Source: a virus
Strand: one strand, 5' to 3'
DNA: 23,488 nucleotides
IMG/VR virus record: IMGVR_UViG_3300002503_000015
Coordinates: 18,867-42,354 of that record
The translations under genes were made by a program, and so were the position numbers. Below the pieces are notes generated by a model, which ran no database searches, was not told where the DNA came from, and saw only the letters and a list, made by a program, of their open reading frames with translations. Each line of letters opens with the position of its first letter. The first letter of the stretch is position 1. Below are positions 7,649 to 14,851 of this stretch, in pieces.

Positions 7649-7842
7649 GGGTCTGCTATAATCAACATCTGTGGCACATTGCCACGTGCCGTCACAAGCA
7701 CTGAGATGTCCAGCCGCACGCGGAATTCAGCCTGCCACTCGGCAACGAAAGCATCGTACTTGATCTTGGCCGCATTGACCCGTGCCTGCTGCTCTTCTTG
7801 CAGCAAGCGGCGGGCCTGGGCGGGGGTGATTACGGTATCCAT
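7645..7842 (-). CDS. Small helical protein of unknown function
   Basis: 65 aa. The N-terminal two thirds is one probable amphipathic helix, from TPAQARRLLQEEQQARVNAA to DAFVAEWQAEF, ending in a short beta stretch ISVLVTARGNVPQMLIIA. It belongs to the GC-rich patch (line 7801-7860 is 38/60 GC), unlike the AT-rich genes on either side. It overlaps the upstream gene by 13 bp and shares ATGA with the downstream gene. It may be an assembly or fibre-associated factor, but I recognise no family. Confidence 0.5.
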   Translation of the reverse strand: MDTVITPAQARRLLQEEQQARVNAAKIKYDAFVAEWQAEFRVRLDISVLVTARGNVPQMLIIADP

Positions 7843-8099
7843 GCTGTATTCGCCTTTCCCCGCAAGCGGGCCAGCAGGTTTTGCAGACCCGTGATCTCGG
7901 CGTTGGTCAGATGCGGGATTAAATTCCCTTGCCTGATCTCGATGCTGCCATCCGATAATTTCAGTTGCACGCGGTAGGTGGCTGCTTGCGGTGTACCCTC
8001 CGCATTGGTCGGGGAGGGATCAAACAGGGTGATCTCCATATCCTCCACACTCACAGGTGTGGGCGCAACAGGTCGGGCCGGAAGGGGTGAATCTGCCAT
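7830..8099 (-). CDS. Small protein of the fibre region, unknown function
   Basis: 89 aa from ATG 8099. A proline-rich N-terminus (SPLPARPVAPTPV) leads into a beta segment (DMEITLFDPSP, TYRVQLKLSDGSIEIRQG) and a C-terminal helix (TNAEITGLQNLLARLRGKA). ATG 8099 has AGGAG 9 nt upstream; the ATG three codons earlier sits only 1 nt from that motif and is unlikely to be used. DNA is GC-rich like the next gene. It lies between the fibre candidate and a small helical protein, so a fibre-linked structural or chaperone role is plausible but unproven. Confidence 0.5.
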   Translation of the reverse strand: MADSPLPARPVAPTPVSVEDMEITLFDPSPTNAEGTPQAATYRVQLKLSDGSIEIRQGNLIPHLTNAEITGLQNLLARLRGKANTAWIP

Positions 8100-8111
8100 A
8101 AATTTCATCTC

Positions 8112-9368
8112 CTATGCTGTAGGTGCACTATAAAAAGGCACATAATAAAAACCGTCCGTAATGGGATTAGTTGCTTGGTCATCCTGCACATAAATTTTCA
8201 ACCACCCTACAATCGAACCTGGTGTTGTCATATCAGCCGCATCAACTAAAGATTGAGAAGCATTAGTTGTAGAAGTGCCGATGAAATGGATGAATTCCTC
8301 GGATACGTCGGCCTGATCCAGAAGCAAAACCGGCTTAGCCGCAGTAGTGGAAGTCTGATCAATGTGCAAGCTGGCTGCCGGAGCCTGCGCGAACATGCCA
8401 ATCGCCCCAGATGTTATTCGCATCTGTTCAGCCGCGCTAACGAAAAATCGAGTAGTGGCAGCCACTTCTGACCCAAGTACCAGGCCGCGCGAAGGACCTG
8501 AGCCACCCTTATCTGTAATGATACGAAATTCATTAGCAACCCAATACATGTGTACACGAGAAAAATTGGTTGCTTCATCGGCTGTATTGTATAGAGCAAT
8601 ACCCTCCGATGCCGCCGGAAAACTCAACGCGGTTTGAGGAGTTGGCGTGCCTGCTCCAATCCTCCCATTGGTCGTATCCACCACCAGCACGTTGTCTTTG
8701 ATGCCGTCCTGCTCGACCAACAACGCCACAGCCGAGTTGACGTTGATCTTCTGCACCGCCGTGAACACGTTGGCCAGCGCCAGACCGGCTTTCTCGGTGT
8801 CCAACTCATCGATAGCCGCCTGCACTGTCACAGCGGCAATGTTGCCAGCCGCCACGTTGGTAATCAGGCTGGCGGTGTAATCTCCGGCTGTAGCCACGAC
8901 TGCGCCGGTACGGGTGAAGACGCTGGTCACACCGCCACTCACTACAGCCCAGGCTGCGTCTTGGCGAGCGTATTGGCTGCCGTTAGAAGGAGCATCGTCG
9001 ATGATAGCCATACTGCCCAGGCCAAGCGAGGTTCTGGCCGTTGCTCCATTTTCAGCAACCCAAGTGCTGCCGTTACCCACGATAAAGTTTCCATCTGTAA
9101 TGGCTAAAGCGGCGATAGCAGCTAGTTCTGCATCGTAAGCTTGTACATCTACCCCGACTTCTAATTCCAAATTGACGCGAGCCGTAGGAACGTCATCTAA
9201 ATCACTTAAGTTATTGGAACCAAGCAAGTAGCGAGCATCCAACGTGGACAATACAAGCTTTTTACTTTGGTCATTTTCGCTCGGCTCAGATATATCTACT
9301 ATATAAAGTAGATCACCGGAAGCTGGTGTGGTTAGTTCCGTTAATGCACTTAGTTTTGCATCTGCCAT
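8112..9368 (-). CDS. Tail fibre / appendage protein candidate
   Basis: 418 aa, low-complexity and beta-rich with no enzyme motif. The N-terminus (DAKLSALTELTTPASGDLLY, followed by a SKK segment) is the short anchor often seen at the start of phage appendage proteins. The middle has fibre-like units: LSDLDDVPTARVNL, ITDGNFIVGNGSTWV, and TRTGAVVATAGDYTASLI, which is common in tail fibres. NGRIGAGTPTPQTALSF and PAASLHIDQT resemble the sequence often found before trimeric fibre tips. The C-terminus GWLKIYVQDD...YVPFYSAPTA is probably the distal part. No clear Shine-Dalgarno precedes ATG 9368, 2 bp after the previous stop, so coupling is likely. Coding DNA at about 8620-8960 is near 60% GC while flanks are near 35-45%, suggesting an imported segment. 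Confidence 0.65.
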   Translation of the reverse strand: MADAKLSALTELTTPASGDLLYIVDISEPSENDQSKKLVLSTLDARYLLGSNNLSDLDDVPTARVNLELEVGVDVQAYDAELAAIAALAITDGNFIVGNGSTWVAENGATARTSLGLGSMAIIDDAPSNGSQYARQDAAWAVVSGGVTSVFTRTGAVVATAGDYTASLITNVAAGNIAAVTVQAAIDELDTEKAGLALANVFTAVQKINVNSAVALLVEQDGIKDNVLVVDTTNGRIGAGTPTPQTALSFPAASEGIALYNTADEATNFSRVHMYWVANEFRIITDKGGSGPSRGLVLGSEVAATTRFFVSAAEQMRITSGAIGMFAQAPAASLHIDQTSTTAAKPVLLLDQADVSEEFIHFIGTSTTNASQSLVDAADMTTPGSIVGWLKIYVQDDQATNPITDGFYYVPFYSAPTA

Positions 9369-9370
9369 AT

Positions 9371-9910
9371 TTAATAATCTATATCTATTCTATCAATTTT
9401 AGGTTGTGCGTCAACCTGTTCCATAGCCGAAAGTGCTTCTTTAATATATTCCACAGTTCTCACCGGCCGGTTGAGTTGTTCGGCTTTCAACAGAAAGCGT
9501 CTAATAGGAACAGATGAAGTAAATTCGTCTAATTTATTCTTGAGCGCGAAGAAAGGCTGTAATAGAATACTTTCTATCTCCGCATCGTCGATTTGGTTAA
9601 CCGTGGGAATATCTTCTTCGACACCAGAAAATTCAATCAAAGTACCATCCTGAAGGTGTATCTTGTTATTCCTGCGTAAATAGATATCCTCGGCTGCTGA
9701 CCAAACCTTGATGACCAATTCTTCTACGTCTCCGGTTTCTGGGTCACCATTAAGTACCACTTCGGCTGGTATCAACCGAATGGGGTCCAGATAGCGCACC
9801 AAAACACGAGCCATAATTGTCTTCTTATAAATTTTATAAGGAGGCTTATTTCCTTGTAAAGCCTCGTAGATATCCTGCCTTATTGATTCGTCCTTCAATC
9901 CTGTAACCAT
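9371..9910 (-). CDS. Virion-associated protein, unknown function
   Basis: 179 aa. Residues 33-80 form a beta-rich stretch (MARVLVRYLDPIRLIPAEVV, then ETGDVEELVIKVWSAAEDI) and residues 95-179 are acidic and helical (AEIESILLQPFFALKNKLDEF, RRFLLKAEQLNRPVRTVEY). No known motif found. AGGAG lies 6 nt before ATG 9910, a strong site. It sits between a beta-rich small protein and the fibre candidate, downstream of the capsid terminator, so a neck, baseplate or fibre-assembly role is likely but not shown. Confidence 0.5.
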   Translation of the reverse strand: MVTGLKDESIRQDIYEALQGNKPPYKIYKKTIMARVLVRYLDPIRLIPAEVVLNGDPETGDVEELVIKVWSAAEDIYLRRNNKIHLQDGTLIEFSGVEEDIPTVNQIDDAEIESILLQPFFALKNKLDEFTSSVPIRRFLLKAEQLNRPVRTVEYIKEALSAMEQVDAQPKIDRIDIDY

Positions 9911-9922
9911 TTAAATCTCCTC

Positions 9923-10384
9923 TTAAGTATAGTATCCACCAACTGTTATAGCTACCTCTGTATTTTTGTGGCCGGGCTTTACTTTAGCTGTAAGTACAGA
10001 ACCAGAAGGAATAATTATCTGATCACTCAAATGAATTATATTCTCTTCCAAAACTGGCAATACAGTAAATGTAACACCATCTTTGCGCAAATCTACCAGA
10101 GAGACAACATTGTTTCCGGTTTGAGCTAATATTATTGTATTTATCAATAAATCAGCATTGGCCGTAATGGAGAATTGTGTAGCCGTGTTGGTATTGTATA
10201 GGTCGTGAAAGCCTGTAGTGTTAGGCCACACATCCGTGTGATAGGCATGTTTCCATACGTAATCGTCCAGAGGTACACCGGGCGGTGTTGGGCTAAAAGC
10301 AGATGGAGCCAAAACATGTATCCGCCCATAAACATCGTGAGCAACCACCAAACCATTTTCTATTACAACTTGATCTATAAACAT
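9923..10384 (-). CDS. Beta-rich virion protein, unknown function
   Basis: 153 aa. The first 30 residues (DQVVIENGLVVAHDVYGRIH) form beta strands; the middle is aromatic and histidine-rich (DDYVWKHAYHTDVWPNTTGF); the end (IIIPSGSVLTAKVKPGHKNTEVAITVGGYYT) is a beta sandwich edge. This resembles capsid or tail decoration proteins in composition, but no family is recognised. AGAGGT is 7 nt before the ATG. It is the first gene after the terminator that follows the capsid gene, so its message relies on read-through or a promoter I could not identify in the 54-base gap. Confidence 0.5.
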   Translation of the reverse strand: MFIDQVVIENGLVVAHDVYGRIHVLAPSAFSPTPPGVPLDDYVWKHAYHTDVWPNTTGFHDLYNTNTATQFSITANADLLINTIILAQTGNNVVSLVDLRKDGVTFTVLPVLEENIIHLSDQIIIPSGSVLTAKVKPGHKNTEVAITVGGYYT

Positions 10385-10401
10385 CTATAATACCTCTGGA
10401 T

Positions 10402-10430
10402 AAAAGGGGGAGCCAAATAAGACTCCCCCT
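10402..10430 (-). terminator. Intrinsic terminator after the major capsid gene
   Basis: On the minus strand an 8-bp stem (AGGGGGAG with CTCCCCCT, + strand 10405-10412 and 10423-10430) has a 10-nt loop and a T run at 10405-10402. It starts 9 bp beyond the capsid stop. A T-rich stretch also lies on the other side, so weak bidirectional activity is possible. It would let capsid mRNA accumulate above the fibre and glycan genes. Confidence 0.8.
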
Positions 10431-10438
10431 GATTATTT

Positions 10439-11362
10439 TTAGGTCAAACCACCAACGACCACAATTCCAATCTGGCGGTCTATAATCATTCCGAACTGAA
10501 GATAGAACTCAGTATTGTAAACTGGTGGCGTTGGTTCCCAGTTGGTCCACTGCTTGTGCTTGACATCGCCGTAGGTAATGAATTCGCCTACGTTCTCGCC
10601 AATGACCAGAACTTTATTTTCAGGAAGCTGAGCGGTATAATCCACTTCGTTGTCCCAAATTTGATCTAGCCCTATGATGCGGGCACCGAAATAATTTCCA
10701 AGAAAGCCGGTACGGCTAATCTCTTCGATAGCTGAAGGAATACCCACACCCCAAGAGGTTGGAGAGGCATCGTAAGGTACATAATTACCAAACTTGGTAA
10801 TAGGCGTCATAGCTTTGCGGGTACCAACAACGGCTCGCACCGCACCAACTCGGTAGTTAACTTCATTAATGGCAGTCTCAAGAGCCGTGGCGGTCAAAGC
10901 ACCACCAACATTGATGAAGTTGCTAGGTGTATTGGTGGCACTCCACAACGTAGCCAGCTTGGTAAAGACTTGGGTCATGAAGTAGTCCTTGATCTTGGCC
11001 TTCATCTCGGCTTCGATCTCGCCAATGGTACCAAGCTCACCGGATTCAAGTTCCCACTCATTTGCATGGACACGAACATCTATGCCGGAAAGATGGTAAT
11101 TAGCCCGGTCGACCACACTTACTTCACTAGCCATATGCACGGCTCCTGGCACTAAGGTCCTCACGGTTATGCCCTTACGGACCTTCTTTACTAATTGAGT
11201 GCCTGGGGCCAGACTACGAGTATTCAACAACATTGATACAAAGTCGGTGGTAATATGGTTTGGTTGAAGGTATTCCACGATAAGCGTGGCGAAAGCTTCG
11301 CGGTCGGTCTTAGCCAAAGACGCAAGAGCTTCACGGTACTGAGTTTCTTTCTGCTTATCCAT
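10439..11362 (-). CDS. Major capsid protein (HK97-like fold candidate)
   Basis: 307 aa, placed where the major capsid protein is expected: portal, protease/scaffold, decoration, capsid. Residues 60-110 (VRKGITVRTLVPGAVHMASE and following) would form the extended E-loop and N-arm region; residues 110-150 (EIEAEMKAKIKDYFMTQVFT) the long spine helix; residues 180-205 (NEVNYRVGAVRAVVGTRKAM) the P-domain; and VLVIGENVGEFITYGDV plus FGMIIDRQIGIVVVGGL the C-terminal beta hinge, a common ending for such proteins. There is no long helical delta domain at the N-terminus, agreeing with a separate scaffold. AGGGG lies 8 nt before the ATG and a strong terminator follows the stop. The fold is inferred from pattern and position. 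Confidence 0.8.
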   Translation of the reverse strand: MDKQKETQYREALASLAKTDREAFATLIVEYLQPNHITTDFVSMLLNTRSLAPGTQLVKKVRKGITVRTLVPGAVHMASEVSVVDRANYHLSGIDVRVHANEWELESGELGTIGEIEAEMKAKIKDYFMTQVFTKLATLWSATNTPSNFINVGGALTATALETAINEVNYRVGAVRAVVGTRKAMTPITKFGNYVPYDASPTSWGVGIPSAIEEISRTGFLGNYFGARIIGLDQIWDNEVDYTAQLPENKVLVIGENVGEFITYGDVKHKQWTNWEPTPPVYNTEFYLQFGMIIDRQIGIVVVGGLT

Positions 11363-11364
11363 GA

Positions 11365-11895
11365 TTAATTCCCCTCACCATAGGTACGGAACGTCAATTT
11401 CTTATACGTAAGATCAATGGCAGTACATACTGCCACAGCCGTACCACTAGATTTCTTGGTAAGCTGCCCACGAGTACTGGAACTAGTGGACACTTCCAAC
11501 GTGGTTCCAATCACGATGGTGGCGTCATAAATCCACTGACCGGAACCAACAGTAAACTCACCCTTATCGTAGAGAAGTGCCCCAGTACCAGAGGGAATAG
11601 TCTGAGCTTCGTCTACCAGACCCGGGTAAGTGTAATAAAGCGTAGCTGACGTGACAGGTAGGTTCGTGGCTTTCTCGAAGCCATAGCGGAGCGCCTGAGT
11701 ATAGCTAGGATAGGTTTGATAAATCGGTGGTTCCCGATTATCTACCGGCCAAGCTACCAGATAACGCGCCAAAGCTGCTTCGGTAGAGTTTACCGGCAGT
11801 TTGGCTCCCGCAGCCGACAGGAGGGCCATACGCCCTTCGTATACATCTTGAGTCAGCGTGACGCCAAGAATGTCTGTAAATTTGTGAACTTCCAT
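11365..11895 (-). CDS. Capsid decoration / head-accessory protein candidate
   Basis: 176 aa, directly before the capsid gene (2-bp gap), where phages often carry a decoration protein. The N-terminal half is mixed alpha/beta (TQDVYEGRMALLSAAGAKLP, TEAALARYLVAWP). The C-terminal half is beta-rich and ends with IVIGTTLEVSTSSSTRGQLT, then SSGTAVAVC, a short barrel pattern resembling DUF2190-type decoration proteins. No enzyme motif. AAGGAG is 9 nt before the ATG. A head-fibre or head-stabilising role is inferred from location and composition. Confidence 0.6.
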   Translation of the reverse strand: MEVHKFTDILGVTLTQDVYEGRMALLSAAGAKLPVNSTEAALARYLVAWPVDNREPPIYQTYPSYTQALRYGFEKATNLPVTSATLYYTYPGLVDEAQTIPSGTGALLYDKGEFTVGSGQWIYDATIVIGTTLEVSTSSSTRGQLTKKSSGTAVAVCTAIDLTYKKLTFRTYGEGN

Positions 11896-11898
11896 GAA

Positions 11899-12336
11899 TT
11901 ACGACTCCTTCTTGCGTCGTTCGTTCAAGAACTCGCGTACAAGGTCTTCCGGTTTCTTGTTTTCGTCCCCACCAACCGGAATAGGCGGAGTACCAGTTGA
12001 AGCCTGTGTCTCCTTGGCAGGAGTATTAACCAACATCTTAAGCACGAAAGAGAAAGCGTTGTCGTCCATACCGAGCCAACGGTCGGCTTCGGCCTCGAAC
12101 TCTTCACGCTTCATCTCAACACCGGCTTCAGCGATCTGCTTGAAGCGGGCATTTAGACGATCAGCACGTTCGCGCTGAGCTTCTACTTCTTGCTTAAAGG
12201 TACGCAGGCTCTCAAGCTCTTTGAGTTGATCTTTCAACTCTTCCAAAGAAGCATCAGCCACTTCAAGCTTTCCCTCAAGCTCTTCGACCTTCTGCTCTTT
12301 GACTTCAAGCTGTGCTTTCAATTGTTCAAGTTCCAT
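11899..12336 (-). CDS. Possible internal-start scaffold protein
   Basis: An in-frame ATG at 12336 (residue 185 of the protease fusion) falls exactly at the junction between the protease domain and the coiled coil. GAAGG lies about 10 nt upstream. Translation from it would give a 145-aa free scaffold, as lambda Nu3 is made from within gene C. This is inferred from domain boundary and spacing only. Confidence 0.4.
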   Translation of the reverse strand: MELEQLKAQLEVKEQKVEELEGKLEVADASLEELKDQLKELESLRTFKQEVEAQRERADRLNARFKQIAEAGVEMKREEFEAEADRWLGMDDNAFSFVLKMLVNTPAKETQASTGTPPIPVGGDENKKPEDLVREFLNERRKKES

Positions 12337-12888
12337 GCTTGATTCGCCTTCATCTTTTTGGGTTGTCGAGATAGATTTCGCAGCCACAGCTAGAATGGGT
12401 GTTCTGCCCTCATAAGCTGGCATACTAACTACAGTTGCAGCGCGGGTAATAATATCTCGTAACCAAGACACTCCGGCTTGATCGACTTCCTCACGTCCGT
12501 AAAGCAATTCCCAAGAGACGTGAAGAGGTTGATCGTTGGCCTTGGCTTCTCGAAGCTGAGTTGCATCATCGGGATATTCTTTTTCCCAAACAGCCGCAAT
12601 AGCTTCAATGCGGTTTTCTATTTCTTCCAAACCGACGATGGTTCCAATCGGAACTGCTCCATCGTGATTTATACCTATGATACCACCTGTCATCTTCTTG
12701 AAAGGCTTGAACTTGCCAGTCTTAACTATGCTGGCAAATTCATCCTTTGGTACTGCCTGCTTGTTGGCGTTAGGTCCGTCGTCGGTGAAGATAAACTTCA
12801 CCCACATGACATTATCACCAAGTAGGCTGGCTTCAGTTTCTAGATGGCCAGGTCGTTCAGCTAGGATTTCAAAACTAGCTTGTTTCAT
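11899..12888 (-). CDS. Prohead maturation protease with C-terminal scaffold
   Basis: 329 aa in two parts. Residues 1-175 look like a serine maturation protease of the herpesvirus-assemblin/HK97 type: GINHDG with H75 and LHVSWELL with S125 are the likely catalytic pair, followed by RAATVVSMPAYEGRTPI, which resembles the third conserved segment. Residues 186-250 form a coiled coil rich in Glu, Lys and Leu (LEQLKAQLEVKEQKVEELEG), the usual scaffold core. The C-terminus PEDLVREFLNERRKK is basic, fit for binding capsid protein. AGGA lies about 10 nt before the ATG. The gene overlaps the small upstream gene by 14 bp. Such fusions process the scaffold and then themselves during head maturation. Confidence 0.82.
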   Translation of the reverse strand: MKQASFEILAERPGHLETEASLLGDNVMWVKFIFTDDGPNANKQAVPKDEFASIVKTGKFKPFKKMTGGIIGINHDGAVPIGTIVGLEEIENRIEAIAAVWEKEYPDDATQLREAKANDQPLHVSWELLYGREEVDQAGVSWLRDIITRAATVVSMPAYEGRTPILAVAAKSISTTQKDEGESSMELEQLKAQLEVKEQKVEELEGKLEVADASLEELKDQLKELESLRTFKQEVEAQRERADRLNARFKQIAEAGVEMKREEFEAEADRWLGMDDNAFSFVLKMLVNTPAKETQASTGTPPIPVGGDENKKPEDLVREFLNERRKKES

Positions 12889-13096
12889 CTGCTAAAAATC
12901 CTAGCAATTTTTCCACGTCTTCAACAAGCTTTATTTGTGCTTCGGCCTGTTGTGGAGTTACACCGTGTCGTTTGGTAAATGTAGCAGCAGCCACTCTCTT
13001 GGCATACTGCATACAAGTCTCATCCTCCTTCTTGCCCTTGGGTGGGCTGCCTTTGCGCATCTCTGCTACGCAATTTTGGTGGATGCTGTCTCTCAT
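12875..13096 (-). CDS. Small protein between portal and protease, unknown function
   Basis: 73 aa from ATG 13096, basic in the first half (MRKGSPPKGKKEDETCMQYA) and helical in the second (TPQQAEAQIKLVEDVEKLLG). It has three cysteines but no clear zinc pattern. A longer reading from GTG 13147 would overlap the portal by 29 bp and has no ribosome site; ATG 13096 has only a weak AAGAG 9 nt upstream, so the start is unsure. It overlaps the protease gene by 14 bp. A role in head assembly is suggested by location alone. Confidence 0.5.
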   Translation of the reverse strand: MRDSIHQNCVAEMRKGSPPKGKKEDETCMQYAKRVAAATFTKRHGVTPQQAEAQIKLVEDVEKLLGFLADETS

Positions 13097-13118
13097 TTTT
13101 CGGTACTCTTGTGGAATG

Positions 13119-14618
13119 TTACACCTCCACTGGTTCGCCCGGTACACTGGGTTTGGGTGAGAAAGGTAGAGCAGGAACCTCTGGAACGTCGAATTCTTTC
13201 ATCAATTCGCGCTCAGTAGATTTCTTTTCTAATTCTTCCTCGAAGTTGTAACCAGCTATACCAGCCAAACTCGTTAAACTTAGAGCATTGTTTTGATACA
13301 ATGTCGTTGCGATCTCTGTTAACTTACCTAAATCGTATAGACGCAATTCCTCGAAACTAACTTTTATCCTGTTTTCAAAGCTGTTTCGAGTTTTTATTTG
13401 ATCTATGAGTTCCTCAACCCATAAGAGGATATCTTCTCTAAATCGTTTGATTGTCTCCGCAGGCGAAAACATTGCGAACTCAGCTTGTGAGGTAGCCGAG
13501 CGTAAAGTCTCACCACTAACGAGGATTCTAGGCATACCCAAAGCGTTGAATATATCTTCGTTAACAGCTTGATATTTCTCTTGGTTAAGCATAGCCTCGG
13601 TGTCGGGGTAAATCCATTCGATGTTCAGCGTGTGGTTAGCAAAAAGTTGAAACACCCGGTCGATGTTTTTAGGTTGACTTCGCCACAACATTTGAGTTTT
13701 CAAATCGTCTAATTGGTCTTCATCATCCTCTGTGAGAGGAAAATCATCATTACCAAGTTTAATTAATTGAATGGCCCCGATCACCCTAGAAGCGATAGCA
13801 TAATCCATTTTCTTGAGGTTGCGCTTAAAAGCTAGAGATTCCAACGCCGAGAGTAGATACGGAGTTGGGTTGGGATCATAGGTTTTGGGTCTGCGTCTTA
13901 TTACGAATGCTTTCTCTAGTAAAAGAGTGCTTTGTCCTTTTTTAATTGCATTTACAAATTCAGGAAATTCTTCTGTTAAACGCGACATAGTTTCTGTATC
14001 TGTAGAACCATCCGGTCGCTTACCACCCTCCAAGACGAACTTCCTGATGTTCTCTGGAATCATCATGTAAACTTCAACGTCTGTTGAAAACGGTACCCAC
14101 TGTAAAGTCAAAAGGAATGGATCAATTATCCAACATTTTTCCGGCAATTCATAACGCCGAACAGTGTCCAGATTTAATTCATCCGGTGTGAATTGCCGCC
14201 AAGCAGCTTGGGGTACCACTAAACCTGACAATAAATATTCTAATGCGGCTTCCTTGAGGTACTTGAGAAATAATTTTTCCGCAGTTTGATAGACTGTAAA
14301 TTCTTCGTCGGTGCAATTGTTTCGGTCAAAAACCAACTTGTTAATACCAACGTCGATAATCTTATTTATAGCTGTGCTGGCAATGGGGTCTACTTCGTAA
14401 TAGTAACGTACCCAGGCTATTCTCTCTTTATAGTCAGTCGGCAATTTCATTTTGTCCGGTTCGTTAGTGCCACCAGATAAGAGAATAGGGCTTATATCAC
14501 CATACAACTGTATCGAGCCATAAGGATTAGTTACCCAAGCCGCGAAGGCATTTTTCACTCGTTGAGGTTGTGTTTCTTTGGGAAGTCTTTCCTCAATTTC
14601 GATTTCTATATTTTCCAT
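13119..14618 (-). CDS. Portal protein
   Basis: 499 aa from ATG 14618, typical for portals (about 450-550). IAWVRYYYEVDPIASTAINK (near residue 70) resembles the N-terminal helical segment of SPP1/phage T4-type portals. The wing region has ELPEKCWIIDPFLLTLQWVP. The stem and crown have QYQ-like EKYQAVNEDIFNALGMPRIL, an LVSGETLRSATSQAEFAMFS motif and a helical end (FREDILLWVEELIDQIKTRN). It forms the dodecameric ring through which DNA is packaged. ATG 14618 overlaps the stop of the zinc-ribbon gene by one base (TAATG); an upstream in-frame ATG at 14642 lies inside that gene and is less likely. It directly follows terminase genes, as expected. Confidence 0.88.
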   Translation of the reverse strand: MENIEIEIEERLPKETQPQRVKNAFAAWVTNPYGSIQLYGDISPILLSGGTNEPDKMKLPTDYKERIAWVRYYYEVDPIASTAINKIIDVGINKLVFDRNNCTDEEFTVYQTAEKLFLKYLKEAALEYLLSGLVVPQAAWRQFTPDELNLDTVRRYELPEKCWIIDPFLLTLQWVPFSTDVEVYMMIPENIRKFVLEGGKRPDGSTDTETMSRLTEEFPEFVNAIKKGQSTLLLEKAFVIRRRPKTYDPNPTPYLLSALESLAFKRNLKKMDYAIASRVIGAIQLIKLGNDDFPLTEDDEDQLDDLKTQMLWRSQPKNIDRVFQLFANHTLNIEWIYPDTEAMLNQEKYQAVNEDIFNALGMPRILVSGETLRSATSQAEFAMFSPAETIKRFREDILLWVEELIDQIKTRNSFENRIKVSFEELRLYDLGKLTEIATTLYQNNALSLTSLAGIAGYNFEEELEKKSTERELMKEFDVPEVPALPFSPKPSVPGEPVEV

Positions 14619-14851
14619 TAAAAATCTTCTCGATTGTCCCAAATTAAATAAGGCCAGACAGTGCTAGCTTTTACCATGTTAGTTCCAGAGTTTCCGTATA
14701 TACCTTTAATGGTATTGCAATTTGAGCATTTCTCCACAAACGGTGCCCATATGGAGCCACACACTGGACATTGCCAGCCAACTGGGGTTGATGTGCCTGA
14801 AACCACATCACAAGCATAAGTTGAATCTTTTCTTCCATTTATAATACACAT
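14618..14851 (-). CDS. Small zinc-ribbon protein between terminase and portal
   Basis: 77 aa with CPVC (residues 28-31) and CSNC (42-45) in WQCPVCGSIWAPFVEKCSNC, a classic zinc ribbon. A further CIING at the start and ACDVV at 13-17 are probably not ligands. The stop of the terminase is directly followed by this ATG, with AGGTGG 9 nt upstream. Possible roles are a packaging accessory or nucleic-acid-binding factor. No experimental homologue comes to mind. Similar short zinc ribbons recur in this window. Confidence 0.7.
   Translation of the reverse strand: MCIINGRKDSTYACDVVSGTSTPVGWQCPVCGSIWAPFVEKCSNCNTIKGIYGNSGTNMVKASTVWPYLIWDNREDF

Noticed and set aside
8634-9107. Plus-strand ORF of 157 codons in the GC-rich patch
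   Set aside because: Antisense to the fibre candidate; high GC removes stop codons by chance, and its sequence is rich in His, Arg and Cys without motif.
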